From Vaginisenegalia massiliensis (lineage in GTDB: Bacteria > Bacillota > Bacilli > Lactobacillales > Aerococcaceae), in assembly GCF_900604935.1 (NCBI RefSeq), contig NZ_UWPC01000007.1, forward strand, positions 24,609-88,608: DNA of 64,000 nucleotides, given 5' to 3'. This document shows, one piece after another, positions 1-7,387 of this stretch. The position numbers and the translations under genes are program-made. A model generated the notes under the pieces. The model was not told the origin of the DNA, did not search any database, and worked only from the letters and a program-made list of their open reading frames with translations. The first letter of the stretch is position 1. Each line of letters begins with the position of its first letter.

Positions 1-82
1 AGTCAGGCGTTACATTAATAATGCCGCAAAGTATCGTCGCTTGACCACTTAATAATTCTTTCTGATTATATGTAAATTTCAT
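1..82 (-). CDS. folP: Dihydropteroate synthase, N-terminal fragment (runs off the left edge)
   Basis: Only the first 27 codons are in the window. The translation begins MKFTYNQKELL and reaches ILCGIINVTPD, the first conserved block of dihydropteroate synthase, which joins pABA to the pterin diphosphate in folate synthesis. The ATG at 80-82 is preceded by AAAGGATG at good spacing. The stop of the anion transporter lies 14 bp upstream, so the two are probably cotranscribed. The recognition rests on a short but very characteristic motif; the rest of the gene is outside the window. Confidence 0.85.
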   Translation of the reverse strand, partial: MKFTYNQKELLSGQATILCGIINVTPD

Positions 83-96
83 CTCGTTCATCCTTT

Positions 97-1473
97 CTAT
101 AATAGACCCATTAATTTCCACCATTGGAAGTAAACACCCGCTAGTAAGACAAATGTGAGAATGGTCATGACCGTTCCTAGACGCAACATGTATCGATCAG
201 GATAGTACTGTTTGGCTGTCCCAATCATCATAGTGGCATGGTGGAAAGGTAACAAGAAATGAATATTCACAATAATATAGGTCATCAAGGTAATAATTTG
301 AGCATTGTAGCCGGCACTCGCCGTTAAAGGAATCAAAATAGGTAAAACAACAGACATGGTTGCAACGGACGACCCGATACAGATATGGAGCACCATCACG
401 ATAGCAGCGATGACGAGTAAGTACATAGCCGATTTGGCATCAGGAATCCATTGTTTCAAGTGGTTAAAGATAATTTCAGTCACTCCAGCTTGGCCAAGGC
501 CTTTACCAATCGAGAAGACCGTAATTAAGAAGACAATAAAATGAGGATTGACTGACTTCAAGTCAGCTTTATCAAGAATCTTGCCTGCAAACATCACGAT
601 GACACCAAACAAAGCGGGTATCCAAGGGCGAATATGATGGATCGATTCGGTCATCCAGAAGAGAATGATGAGCCCCATCGTGGCCATAGCGACTTTGTCA
701 GCCGTAGTCGCTTTTTTATTCTCTTGCTGACTTGTTTGTAACATTTCTGGCGTAAAATGATTGAGTTCTTTTTTAAATAGGAAATAAGTCACAGCTAGCA
801 TGACCACACAGGCGATTAAACTCGGTACAGCCATTAAACTAAACCAACGATTAAAGGTCATGACTGTTTGAACTTCTGGCCCAGCAAATTTTAAAGCTGC
901 TTGGTTCAAGACGATATCCCCGCTACTTAAGAACATATAGGTCATGGTCACAGCCAAAAAGCCATTAAAGATCAAGAAGGATTTGGCCTGTGATTGGTTC
1001 TCGTCTTTGGCTTCGAGGATTTGACTAAAGATCGCCCCAATGATAATCACCCGAGCAAAGGCTTGGGGAATGAGGAAAACTAACAATAAGCCAAACAAAT
1101 AGGGAAGCAACAATAATTTCAGCTTGGAATCAGCACTTTTACGAAAGAGCTTTTCCACATACTGATGAATAATTCCAGTCTTCATAATGCCCACCGACAG
1201 TAAGGTCGTCGTGGCAATCAGCAGAATGGTATCCGACCAGACAAAACTGAGAACATCGTAAGGTTTGGTCGAGCCAAAGATCATAAAGACGGCTAACAAG
1301 AAGAGACACGCGTATGTCTTATTGACTGCTTGAGTGGCCCAAGTCGCAACCGTAATAATCAAACTGGCAAAAACAATATTTTGGTTTAGATTCATCCCCA
1401 ATGGATTCCAAACCCCAACAAAAAGAGCAATGGCTATAATAATAGCCAAAGGAACGGATTTCACTTTATTCAA
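97..1473 (-). CDS. SLC13/DASS-family anion transporter
   Basis: An integral membrane protein of about 458 residues with roughly 11-12 hydrophobic segments. The general pattern is that of divalent anion:Na+ symporters (DASS/SLC13, ion-transporter superfamily), including a Ser/Thr-rich re-entrant stretch (CIGSSVATMSVVLPILIPL) near residue 365. Likely substrates are di- or tricarboxylates or another anion; the sequence does not say which. I chose the TTG at 1471-1473 because AGGAGGT sits 7 nt before it; the in-frame GTG at 1480-1482 overlaps that Shine-Dalgarno site and cannot use it. A small ORF and a strong promoter lie upstream, and folP follows 14 bp downstream. Confidence 0.8.
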   Translation of the reverse strand: MNKVKSVPLAIIIAIALFVGVWNPLGMNLNQNIVFASLIITVATWATQAVNKTYACLFLLAVFMIFGSTKPYDVLSFVWSDTILLIATTTLLSVGIMKTGIIHQYVEKLFRKSADSKLKLLLLPYLFGLLLVFLIPQAFARVIIIGAIFSQILEAKDENQSQAKSFLIFNGFLAVTMTYMFLSSGDIVLNQAALKFAGPEVQTVMTFNRWFSLMAVPSLIACVVMLAVTYFLFKKELNHFTPEMLQTSQQENKKATTADKVAMATMGLIILFWMTESIHHIRPWIPALFGVIVMFAGKILDKADLKSVNPHFIVFLITVFSIGKGLGQAGVTEIIFNHLKQWIPDAKSAMYLLVIAAIVMVLHICIGSSVATMSVVLPILIPLTASAGYNAQIITLMTYIIVNIHFLLPFHHATMMIGTAKQYYPDRYMLRLGTVMTILTFVLLAGVYFQWWKLMGLL

Positions 1474-1494
1474 TATATTCACCTCCTCTAATTT

Positions 1495-1584
1495 TTACCT
1501 CAAAACAGGCAGATAGAGGCTTCCCCATATCACCAGCGGAAGCGACAAATAGTCGCATAAGCCCAAGGGCTTATTTCGTTTCAT
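1495..1584 (-). CDS. Possible 29-residue hydrophobic peptide upstream of the anion transporter
   Basis: An ATG at 1582-1584 is preceded by GGGAGG at good spacing and opens a 29-codon frame that begins MKRNKPLGLCDYL and ends LYLPVLR before TAA. It has a basic N-terminus, a hydrophobic middle (LPLVIWGSLYLPVL) and a basic end, as in a single-span membrane peptide. It lies between the promoter and the transporter, whose start is 21 bp downstream. Its coding DNA also holds two perfect inverted repeats (GCGAC-N5-GTCGC at 1542-1556 and ATAAGCCC-AA-GGGCTTAT at 1557-1574). It could be a real subunit, a leader peptide, or a chance ORF in a structured leader. I do not recognise the family. Confidence 0.45.
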   Translation of the reverse strand: MKRNKPLGLCDYLSLPLVIWGSLYLPVLR

Positions 1585-1664
1585 AACAACCTCCCATTTA
1601 TGAACACTTTACGCTATTTGACTACTCTGTTTATCGATGATATTGAATAAGAGCATCCATGACC

Positions 1665-1693
1665 ACTATAAAACGAAAGCCCTTACAGGTCAA
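1665..1693 (-). promoter_or_regulatory. Promoter of the small ORF-anion transporter-folP unit
   Basis: On the minus strand, -35 TTGACC (1688-1693) and -10 TATAGT (1665-1670) are separated by exactly 17 bp. Transcription would start near 1658, giving a leader of about 75 nt before the small ORF. I see nothing else with support between 1694 and 1769. Confidence 0.65.
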
Positions 1694-1769
1694 TGCGGGA
1701 AACCGTTGCCAGATTAGACTTGGATTAGAAATGAAAAAATGTTTGGATTGGATATTTTTGAAACAAAAA

Positions 1770-1839
1770 AATCGAATGTCTGCCCAAAAAGCTGAACCAT
1801 AAATTGGCAGGTGGCTGCTTCTTGAAGGGACATTCGATT
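1770..1839 (-). terminator. Terminator of the secreted-protein gene
   Basis: Arms AATCGAATGTC (1770-1780) and GACATTCGATT (1829-1839) are perfectly complementary around a 48-nt loop. On the minus strand they are followed by a run of T (1763-1769 read as A on the plus strand). The large loop is unusual; smaller internal pairing is likely. Confidence 0.65.
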
Positions 1840-1879
1840 AAATGTAATACTTTGTTAAACTAACTTGATCTTAAAAAGC

Positions 1880-3448
1880 TTAAAACCAGAAAAACATCTT
1901 ATGTTTTTTATCTTTCTTGTCTTTCTTATCTTTCTTTTCTTTTTTATCCTTTTTGCCTTTTTCAGGCTTGTGCGGACAAGGTTTCACTTCAGTTGTACTT
2001 TCTGAACTTGTGACAGGCTCTGCTGTAGTTTCTGTCGTAGTTGGTGCTTGCGTCGTTGCTTCTGTTGTTGCTTCTGTTGTTGCTTCAGTAGTAGTCGGTG
2101 CTTGCGTCGTGGTTTCTGTTGTCGCTTCAGTAGTACTTGGTGCTTGTGTCGTGGTTTCTGTTGTCTTTTCAGTTGTCGTTTCAGTTGTAGTCGCAACTTG
2201 AGTCGTTGCTTCAGTGGTGACTTCAGTTGTAGCAATTGGCGCCACTTTCACTATCACGTTATGAGATTGCGTTTGATACACGACATCCCCTTTTGGATAG
2301 ACATTACGCGTCACTTGACTCCGTGTTTGAACTTCCACTTGACTGCTTTCGCTTAATGTTTCTTGAGCGATTGGTAGCGTAAAGCTTCCATCAGCTTGCA
2401 CTGTCACGTTAGCTACTTCTTGACCGTCTACTAATAACACCACAGTGTCACCTGCCGTAGCTGTCCCGACAATCGATTCAGAGGTAGGCGTCACTTCTTG
2501 GCTAATTTGCGCTTGAGCTGGACGTGGAATTGGATTACTAGTCGGGCTAGTCTTAACATCGGTAAACACAAGGTTTCCTTCACGGTCATAAATATCAGCA
2601 ACTAAGACATCATCTGCATAGAAGAATCCTTGGCCGTTACTCATATTTGGCGCCGGAAAATCTGCCCGCCCTAATTCATTATTTACGAGCGTCACTACGT
2701 GTCCATCCGGATACGTTACTTTAGTGGTAAAGAAAGCATCCGCGCCAATCGGAACATAGGTCGAGGTCCCCACGGGGATGAATGAAAAGCTAGGTTTAGC
2801 ATAAGCCATTGTCTTTTCACTCTCTGGACGAGCAAGGCTTGGGTCGCCAGGAATGACGATTTGAATGCTGCGAGAACGTTTGAGACCATCGTAGATAAAG
2901 GCTGTGAAGACATCACCTGGATATAATTTATCGTAACTAGCGTAGATTTCAGCTACACCACGGAAAGAAACGCGTTGAGAATATGTTTTACCGGTTGGTG
3001 AAACTAACATAATCTTTTGACCCTCGGTTCCAGGGAAAACAAAGGCACCTTGTTTAGATGAATAATCCCCAAATTGACCCGTTGCTGTTGGCACTGATTT
3101 TGGTTGTTGAGGAAGTGGAAGCGTGTCTACCACATTAGTCCCCATCTTTTCAGTGGTACTAGCTTGTGTCGTTGCCTCAGTGGTCGTTTCTTGGCTAGTC
3201 ACCTCAACTTCAACAGCAGTGGTTTCTTCACTAATGATTGGTTGCCCTTGATCTGATGTTGTTGGCATTTCACTAGTTAAGACTGTTGTTTCCTGACTAG
3301 TTTGGCTAGTTTCATGAAGAACAGTGGTCGATTCCTGAGCTAAAACTAAGGGACATAATAGGTTAGCTGAAAGCACAACAAGACAAGAAAGTGTAATGGC
3401 ACGATTAATATTTTTTACCCGATTTAACGAAAATTGTTGATTCAACAA
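1880..3448 (-). CDS. Secreted Thr/Glu-rich protein with Ig-like domain and polycationic C-terminal tail
   Basis: A 522-residue protein. A signal peptide covers about residues 1-38 (hydrophobic core ending PLVLAQ). Next come a Thr/Glu/Ser-rich spacer (about 39-110), a globular part (about 110-300) and one bacterial Ig-like beta-sandwich (about 310-385, with GDTVVLLVDGQEV). After these a long TTE/TTQAPTT low-complexity stretch (about 400-490) leads to a tail of KK-D/E repeats that ends MFFWF. There is no LPXTG motif, so attachment may be electrostatic, with anionic wall polymers or membrane as possible partners (inference). TTG start at 3446-3448 with AGGAGG 7 nt upstream. A WalR-like repeat lies just above its -10. 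No function is known to me. Confidence 0.75.
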   Translation of the reverse strand: MLNQQFSLNRVKNINRAITLSCLVVLSANLLCPLVLAQESTTVLHETSQTSQETTVLTSEMPTTSDQGQPIISEETTAVEVEVTSQETTTEATTQASTTEKMGTNVVDTLPLPQQPKSVPTATGQFGDYSSKQGAFVFPGTEGQKIMLVSPTGKTYSQRVSFRGVAEIYASYDKLYPGDVFTAFIYDGLKRSRSIQIVIPGDPSLARPESEKTMAYAKPSFSFIPVGTSTYVPIGADAFFTTKVTYPDGHVVTLVNNELGRADFPAPNMSNGQGFFYADDVLVADIYDREGNLVFTDVKTSPTSNPIPRPAQAQISQEVTPTSESIVGTATAGDTVVLLVDGQEVANVTVQADGSFTLPIAQETLSESSQVEVQTRSQVTRNVYPKGDVVYQTQSHNVIVKVAPIATTEVTTEATTQVATTTETTTEKTTETTTQAPSTTEATTETTTQAPTTTEATTEATTEATTQAPTTTETTAEPVTSSESTTEVKPCPHKPEKGKKDKKEKKDKKDKKDKKHKMFFWF

Positions 3449-3483
3449 ACTGATTCCTCCTATTCAAAATTTATTACCTAATC

Positions 3484-3489
3484 AGTATA
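3484..3489 (-). promoter_or_regulatory. -10 element of the secreted-protein gene
   Basis: TATACT on the minus strand lies 36 bp upstream of the TTG start. No recognisable -35 sits at 17 bp; that position is taken by the TTTACA direct repeat, as in promoters that need an OmpR-family activator. Confidence 0.45.
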
Positions 3490-3498
3490 AAAGAGGAA

Positions 3499-3515
3499 TG
3501 TAAATCCGGTGTAAA
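3499..3515. promoter_or_regulatory. WalR-like direct repeat TGTAAA-N5-TGTAAA
   Basis: The plus strand reads TGTAAA TCCGG TGTAAA, an exact match to the consensus reported for the essential wall-stress regulator WalR/YycF (two hexamers, 5-bp spacer). It begins 9 bp upstream of the -10 of the secreted-protein gene and covers the -35 position. WalR regulons typically contain secreted wall-active proteins, which fits. The regulator itself is not in the window. Confidence 0.55.
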
Positions 3516-3550
3516 TTTTAAGTAAAAACAAGATTAAGCTACAAATTTAT

Positions 3551-4606
3551 TTAGGGTTGGGGATGCCATTGGGCTAATCTTTCATTAATAATTTTGCTAC
3601 TTTCAATATTGGCTTTTTCATTAGCCTTGGTCGTGCCACCTAGTTCCAAGATAGTAGGACCCGTATACAGGTAGCCATTGCCAAAGTATAGGTGGCCTGC
3701 CCCTTTGAAAACATGAACCTCTGTTTTGTCTGGTCGATGTTTTTGAATTTCACGAGCTGAAACTTCACTTTGCCACATCTTGTCTTGGTCACCAGCAAAG
3801 ATTAAGAGATCAGCCTTGGACTTTTCAACTTTAATACGGGTTGCTTCCACGTTTTTTGCTTTTGTCGTAGCTTGTTCGTACCCAGGGCGGAAATCGATCG
3901 GCCGTTTGAGCATATAGTCTAACATAAGATTCATCCCCACACTCGGCGTGCTCTTTGTTGTATCAATAAATGGTAGAGCCTTTCCTTGATAGCTCCAAGA
4001 AGAGGTCATATTTTGACTAAATTGTTTAGGTAGGCCCATATTATTCCAAGCTGATGGAGCATAGAGGACCACATGATCAACTTTAGGATATAACGTTGCT
4101 AAATTCAAGCAAAGTTCAGCACCTTTGGATGTCCCGATTAGCGTTAAGTCATCCGAGTCTTTGACATGGGCCTTGGTATAGTCCAAGACTTCTTGGAAGA
4201 ATTCGAGTGGCACTTCGACTAATTCGTCTTTTTGATTCTTCATACCAAAGAAGAATAAAGAGATAACCTCATAACCTTGCTTAGCTAAAGGTTCAGCTGC
4301 ATAATAAGCGGGACTACCCTCCGAACCACCAAAGGTGATGACCACACCTTTATGCTTCTTAACTTTAGGAATTAAATGAAAACCATTCATATAATTGCCT
4401 TCAATATGCTTAACTTGAACACCAGGAATGTTTTGATTGTATTGCGATAAATCCGTGACAGCTTTTTGAGCACTCGCATCAAAGTCCTTGGGTTTATACT
4501 TCATATCATTATAAAAACGAACGCCGTAAATAACAGCTGTAATGACTAAAGAAATCACAATAATTCTCAATAAAATTTTTCCAATCAAAGTTAACCCTCT
4601 CTTCAT
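3551..4606 (-). CDS. Membrane-anchored alpha/beta hydrolase, BAAT/acyl-CoA thioester hydrolase C-terminal type
   Basis: A 351-residue protein with an N-terminal membrane anchor (about residues 9-29) and an outward catalytic domain. The nucleophile elbow GTSKGAE places Ser160; the likely acid is Asp273 or Asp275 in AGDQDKMW and the likely base is His305 in GAGHLYFG, a complete triad. The fold most resembles the BAAT C-terminal family (acyl transfer or thioester/ester hydrolysis). The substrate is unknown; an extracellular acyl or ester substrate is my inference from the anchor. The ATG has TTAGGAGG upstream. It is transcribed towards the secreted protein 103 bp downstream, which has its own -10. 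Confidence 0.75.
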   Translation of the reverse strand: MKRGLTLIGKILLRIIVISLVITAVIYGVRFYNDMKYKPKDFDASAQKAVTDLSQYNQNIPGVQVKHIEGNYMNGFHLIPKVKKHKGVVITFGGSEGSPAYYAAEPLAKQGYEVISLFFFGMKNQKDELVEVPLEFFQEVLDYTKAHVKDSDDLTLIGTSKGAELCLNLATLYPKVDHVVLYAPSAWNNMGLPKQFSQNMTSSWSYQGKALPFIDTTKSTPSVGMNLMLDYMLKRPIDFRPGYEQATTKAKNVEATRIKVEKSKADLLIFAGDQDKMWQSEVSAREIQKHRPDKTEVHVFKGAGHLYFGNGYLYTGPTILELGGTTKANEKANIESSKIINERLAQWHPQP

Positions 4607-4716
4607 ATTATTTCCTCCTAAATTGATTTGATTTATCTGACAAACACATCCTAAATCTTCAATTTGAATGTAGTGTGTAGATGATGTGAGGAAGAAATAT
4701 TTTTAATATAAAAAGC

Positions 4717-4763
4717 CGCTAAAGATTTACAATGAAAAAAATCTCCAATGTAAAATTTTAGCG
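4717..4763 (-). terminator. Terminator of the DUF7010-like gene
   Basis: CGCTAAA (4717-4723) pairs with TTTAGCG (4757-4763), with inner TTTACA/TGTAAA pairing. On the minus strand the hairpin is followed by GGCTTTTTATAT. It lies directly after the stop at 4775. Confidence 0.7.
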
Positions 4764-4774
4764 ATTTAATCTAG

Positions 4775-5320
4775 TTAGTTAGCCGATAGCCCTTTAATTT
4801 GTTTCATTTCATTTTTCAAGCATAATACAAAGATAACTTCTGTTACGGTTAAGACGGCTGCTACCACAAAGCCATTAAATAAATGTCCTAGAATGAGGGC
4901 TAGGATAGGAATAATAATGGCGAAATTCTGATAAACTTTGGATTTATACAGCCATGAATAAGGAAATAGATGCCCACCGAAGACCATAGCATGAACCATA
5001 ATCATCTTTTCTGGTACAGCATTGAAAACCCACATAACAATTAATAAATAAAGGGCCTGATTGACGGTAAAAATAAAACCTAAATCGCCTAAGCCATTAT
5101 CTTTTGAAAAAATATCTATACCAAATTTCTTACCAAACAGCCAGGAAAGTGGCATTAAGGTAGCTGAACACGAAAAGACCAATATATTTTTTAACATGAT
5201 ATCAATTGGCAAGGCGGCAACCAAAGTAATCATCAACCAAATAACGACAGAGGACATAATAAAGGGCAAGCCCTTTTTCTGTTTTAAAATAACTTCATCT
5301 CTTAAATCGTCTAAATTCAC
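4775..5320 (-). CDS. DUF7010-like integral membrane protein
   Basis: A polytopic membrane protein of about 181 residues with five or six hydrophobic segments after a short charged N-terminus (NLDDLRDEVILKQKKG). This charged start followed by paired membrane spans resembles the DUF7010 family as I remember it; no function is known. I chose GTG at 5318-5320, which has AAAGGA nine bases upstream; the TTG and ATG codons further upstream overlap that Shine-Dalgarno site. It is monocistronic, with its own terminator. Confidence 0.55.
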   Translation of the reverse strand: MNLDDLRDEVILKQKKGLPFIMSSVVIWLMITLVAALPIDIMLKNILVFSCSATLMPLSWLFGKKFGIDIFSKDNGLGDLGFIFTVNQALYLLIVMWVFNAVPEKMIMVHAMVFGGHLFPYSWLYKSKVYQNFAIIIPILALILGHLFNGFVVAAVLTVTEVIFVLCLKNEMKQIKGLSAN

Positions 5321-5521
5321 GCAGTCCATTCCTTTCAACAAAATTTATAAGATACTGTTAATATAATACAACTTTGCGTATATTTGAAGGGGCTCTCATC
5401 AGTTGTACCATATTAATTTAATAAATTGCATGGAATGCATCTAATTTTGTTAAACGAATCTTGTTTCTTATTCTACCGAAATTATTACTAAACCTGATGT
5501 GTCCAAATTATGTCCAGCCAT

Positions 5522-5566
5522 AAAAAATTCCCTCTAAACGAAGGAATTTTATTTCTTTATTCTAGG
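5522..5566 (+). repeat. Diverged direct repeat, copy A (partner at 8141-8185)
   Basis: About 45 bp aligns in the same orientation with 8141-8185, sharing the core CCTCT-AACGA-GGAAT and TTTATTCT. Part of the similarity is a hairpin (AAAATTCC 5524-5531, GGAATTTT 5543-5550). The two copies bracket the TetR-hydrolase-Nudix block. Confidence 0.5.
5523..5551 (-). terminator. Hairpin terminator downstream of the TetR gene
   Basis: AAAATTCC and GGAATTTT flank an 11-12 nt loop, with A-rich sequence on the left and T-rich on the right. It could act in both directions; on the minus strand it would end the hydrolase-TetR transcript. Confidence 0.5.
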
Positions 5567-5664
5567 ATTTTTCCTTTGTAAATATAAAGTCAATTATCCT
5601 CATAATTTCGCGCCAAGAATTCGAGGGGGTTATTCGACCGTTACTGGCATTTTAAAAATTTTAA

Positions 5665-6213
5665 CTATTTAGTTAGAAAATCAATCACTTCTATCAGTTT
5701 TTTTGTGAATTCTTTTTCACTACCACCTTGTATTCTTCTCCCAAGCTCTTGACTGAGTGTAGCTAGGAACAGGTCTGTCTTAACGTGAGCGTTTTGATCC
5801 TTATTTCCTTCAAAAATTGAAAACACAATTGAATGATATTTCTGAAAGTATTGCTTTTGAAGTGCTTGGTAATCTTTAGTTAATATTGTTCCACGTTGAA
5901 TTAAAAAGAGATTGAGAAAGTATTTTCTTTCTAATTCTTGTTCAGTAGCCTTGATGAAGGACTTTAACTTAGTTTGAGTATCTCCTTCTTCAGGATACGA
6001 AGCCTCATTCTCATTCATTGATTTTTCAAGATATGCAATTAATATCTCATCTTTAGTTCTAAAATACTCATACACAGAGGATCTAGCAATATTACAACTA
6101 TTACCGATATCTTTAAAAGTTGTCTTCTCAATTCCTTTATCAATAAAAAGTTGCATCGCCTTTTCCATTATTTCATTTTTTCTGTCTTCCGGATTCATCC
6201 GATTCTTACCCAT
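5665..6213 (-). CDS. TetR/AcrR-family transcriptional regulator
   Basis: A 182-residue protein with the N-terminal TetR helix-turn-helix (about residues 10-57: IMEKAMQLFIDKGIEKTTF, then RSSVYEYFRTKDEIL). The C-terminal half is the ligand and dimer domain, with no family I recognise. ATG with TAGGAGG upstream. The gene is second in a unit with the hydrolase at 6245, 31 bp apart, and a perfect 15-bp dyad overlaps the transcription start of that unit. I infer autoregulated repression released by a small molecule that the hydrolase may process. Confidence 0.85.
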   Translation of the reverse strand: MGKNRMNPEDRKNEIMEKAMQLFIDKGIEKTTFKDIGNSCNIARSSVYEYFRTKDEILIAYLEKSMNENEASYPEEGDTQTKLKSFIKATEQELERKYFLNLFLIQRGTILTKDYQALQKQYFQKYHSIVFSIFEGNKDQNAHVKTDLFLATLSQELGRRIQGGSEKEFTKKLIEVIDFLTK

Positions 6214-6244
6214 TCAATCCTCCTAAAATTTATGAATTTACCCC

Positions 6245-7027
6245 TTACCAGCCCAAAACTTCTTTTAAAAAATTCTCAATATGTGCATTATAAATATCAG
6301 CTTGGCACAAATTCGATGGATCAAATGAATTTTTGATGACAAAGTGTCTTTCATTAGCAAGGCAGGCTACAATGGTTTCCATCATGTCAACAAGCTTATT
6401 GCTATAATCGCCTGCCATACATAGAACAGGAATGCTTATCCCTTTTAATGACTTTTGATAATCAAGCTTCATTATAGCCTTCCTTTGTAGAATTGCCTCC
6501 GCACCTCGGAAATCTGAAAATAGTTTATTAAAATATTCCGCAGCTTTGGGCCAACGTTTATAAATTGGTCGTGTACTCATTTGCATAAACCACTTAGAAC
6601 TACTCAATGGCAAAGTCAATTTAACAAGTGCATTTAAGAATGGTGAGGTTTCTGTTGTACAAAACGTATCATCTAATATCGCTGCCTCAAAAATTTCTGG
6701 ATAGTAAGTCATCAAATGTATGGTCATGACGCCTCCATAAGAAACGCCACTAATAACGACTTTACTAACTCCCAAGTGTGCCAATAATTCAAGGATATCC
6801 TTTGCTTGTAAATTTAGGACTTCTTCAGGTTTGCATTCCAATTTATCACTTTTCCCATTTCCTCTTAAATCGGGAACAATAACTTGATATTTTTTAGAGA
6901 AATAATCAACTTGTGGTTGAAACATTGATGACTCTGCACCTAGTCCATGAAGAAATAGTAACGGTCTCCCGTTCCCTTTAATCTTATATGATATTTGACT
7001 TCCATCGGATAATCTAAATGTTTCCAT
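6245..7027 (-). CDS. Alpha/beta-fold hydrolase, catalytic His apparently replaced
   Basis: A 260-residue cytosolic alpha/beta hydrolase. It shows the oxyanion segment FLHGLGAES (about 25-33), the DLRGNGKS loop (about 53-60), the nucleophile elbow GVSYGG with Ser96 and a plausible acid in MAGDYSN. Where relatives have GH-x-x-NLE-P the sequence reads SFDPSNL, so the expected His is an Asp encoded by GAT, one base from CAT. It may be inactive, use another base, or act as a ligand-binding protein. ATG preceded by AAAGGAG. First gene of the unit with the TetR regulator. Confidence 0.8.
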   Translation of the reverse strand: METFRLSDGSQISYKIKGNGRPLLFLHGLGAESSMFQPQVDYFSKKYQVIVPDLRGNGKSDKLECKPEEVLNLQAKDILELLAHLGVSKVVISGVSYGGVMTIHLMTYYPEIFEAAILDDTFCTTETSPFLNALVKLTLPLSSSKWFMQMSTRPIYKRWPKAAEYFNKLFSDFRGAEAILQRKAIMKLDYQKSLKGISIPVLCMAGDYSNKLVDMMETIVACLANERHFVIKNSFDPSNLCQADIYNAHIENFLKEVLGW

Positions 7028-7060
7028 ATTTTTTACTCCTTTTAGGTACTTTTACCCTTA

Positions 7061-7075
7061 CCGACATTTTGTCGG
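7061..7075. promoter_or_regulatory. Dyad operator, probable TetR site
   Basis: CCGACA-TTT-TGTCGG is a perfect inverted repeat of 15 bp. It sits at about +1 to +15 of the hydrolase-TetR promoter, where a bound dimer would block initiation. The adjacent TetR protein (5665-6213) is the obvious ligand (inference). Confidence 0.65.
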
Positions 7076-7082
7076 CAACAGA

Positions 7083-7111
7083 ATTGTAGTCCTTCTATAT
7101 TACTATGTCAA
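7083..7111 (-). promoter_or_regulatory. Promoter of the hydrolase-TetR unit
   Basis: -35 TTGACA (7106-7111) and -10 TACAAT (7083-7088), 17-bp spacing, minus strand. A second perfect dyad, TGATAG-C-CTATCA (7128-7140), lies 16 bp upstream of the -35. Confidence 0.75.
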
Positions 7112-7387
7112 CAGATACTTATGTGCTTGATAGCCTATCAGCTGATCTACCTATTTATCACCCTAAAATTTGTAAAATATGAAAAAACTATCGACTATGC
7201 ACCTATGGAGATATAAAATCTTTTCCTCTAAAGAGTTTCATTAGTAAATTTCACAACCACATCAAAAAATCAGCCTAACAATCAGCAATAGAATGAAAAA
7301 TGTAATTACTAATAGTATGAACAAGTGAAAAATAATCTAATATATTCCACTTACCTAGAAGTGAAAAACAAATTTTCAAAATTTATT
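7112..7387. other. AT-rich non-coding interval
   Basis: Apart from the 13-bp dyad at 7128-7140 I see no gene, RNA or clear terminator between the hydrolase promoter and the end of the Nudix gene. Confidence 0.5.

Larger units (their letters stand above)
5342..5664. other. Non-coding interval between the DUF7010-like gene and the TetR gene
   Basis: About 320 bp of AT-rich DNA with no supportable gene. It holds a hairpin (5524-5550) and one copy of a diverged repeat (5522-5566). A short plus-strand open stretch ends at about 5537 but is too short to identify. Confidence 0.5.

Noticed and set aside
1542..1574. Tandem inverted repeats considered as a riboswitch or T-box
   Set aside because: No conserved T-box or riboswitch core was visible; the small ORF explains the stretch at least as well.
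2041..2220. Tandem short repeats considered as a CRISPR array
   Set aside because: The repeats are in-frame Thr/Glu/Gln codon repeats of a coding region with no unique spacers.
1917..2356. Overlapping open frames (Val/Ser-, Cys/Phe- and Lys/Gln-rich) around the Thr-rich repeat region
   Set aside because: They are other-frame readings of the TTE/TTQ repeats of the secreted protein at 1880-3448.
5440..5537. Short plus-strand open stretch ending KPDVSKLCPAIKNSL, considered as a recombinase remnant
   Set aside because: It is too short, with a stop just upstream, and no other integrase motif is near. I could not support it as a gene remnant.
7128..7140. TGATAG-C-CTATCA dyad considered as a second TetR operator
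   Set aside because: Its sequence differs from the dyad at the transcription start, so there is no reason to assign it to the same regulator.
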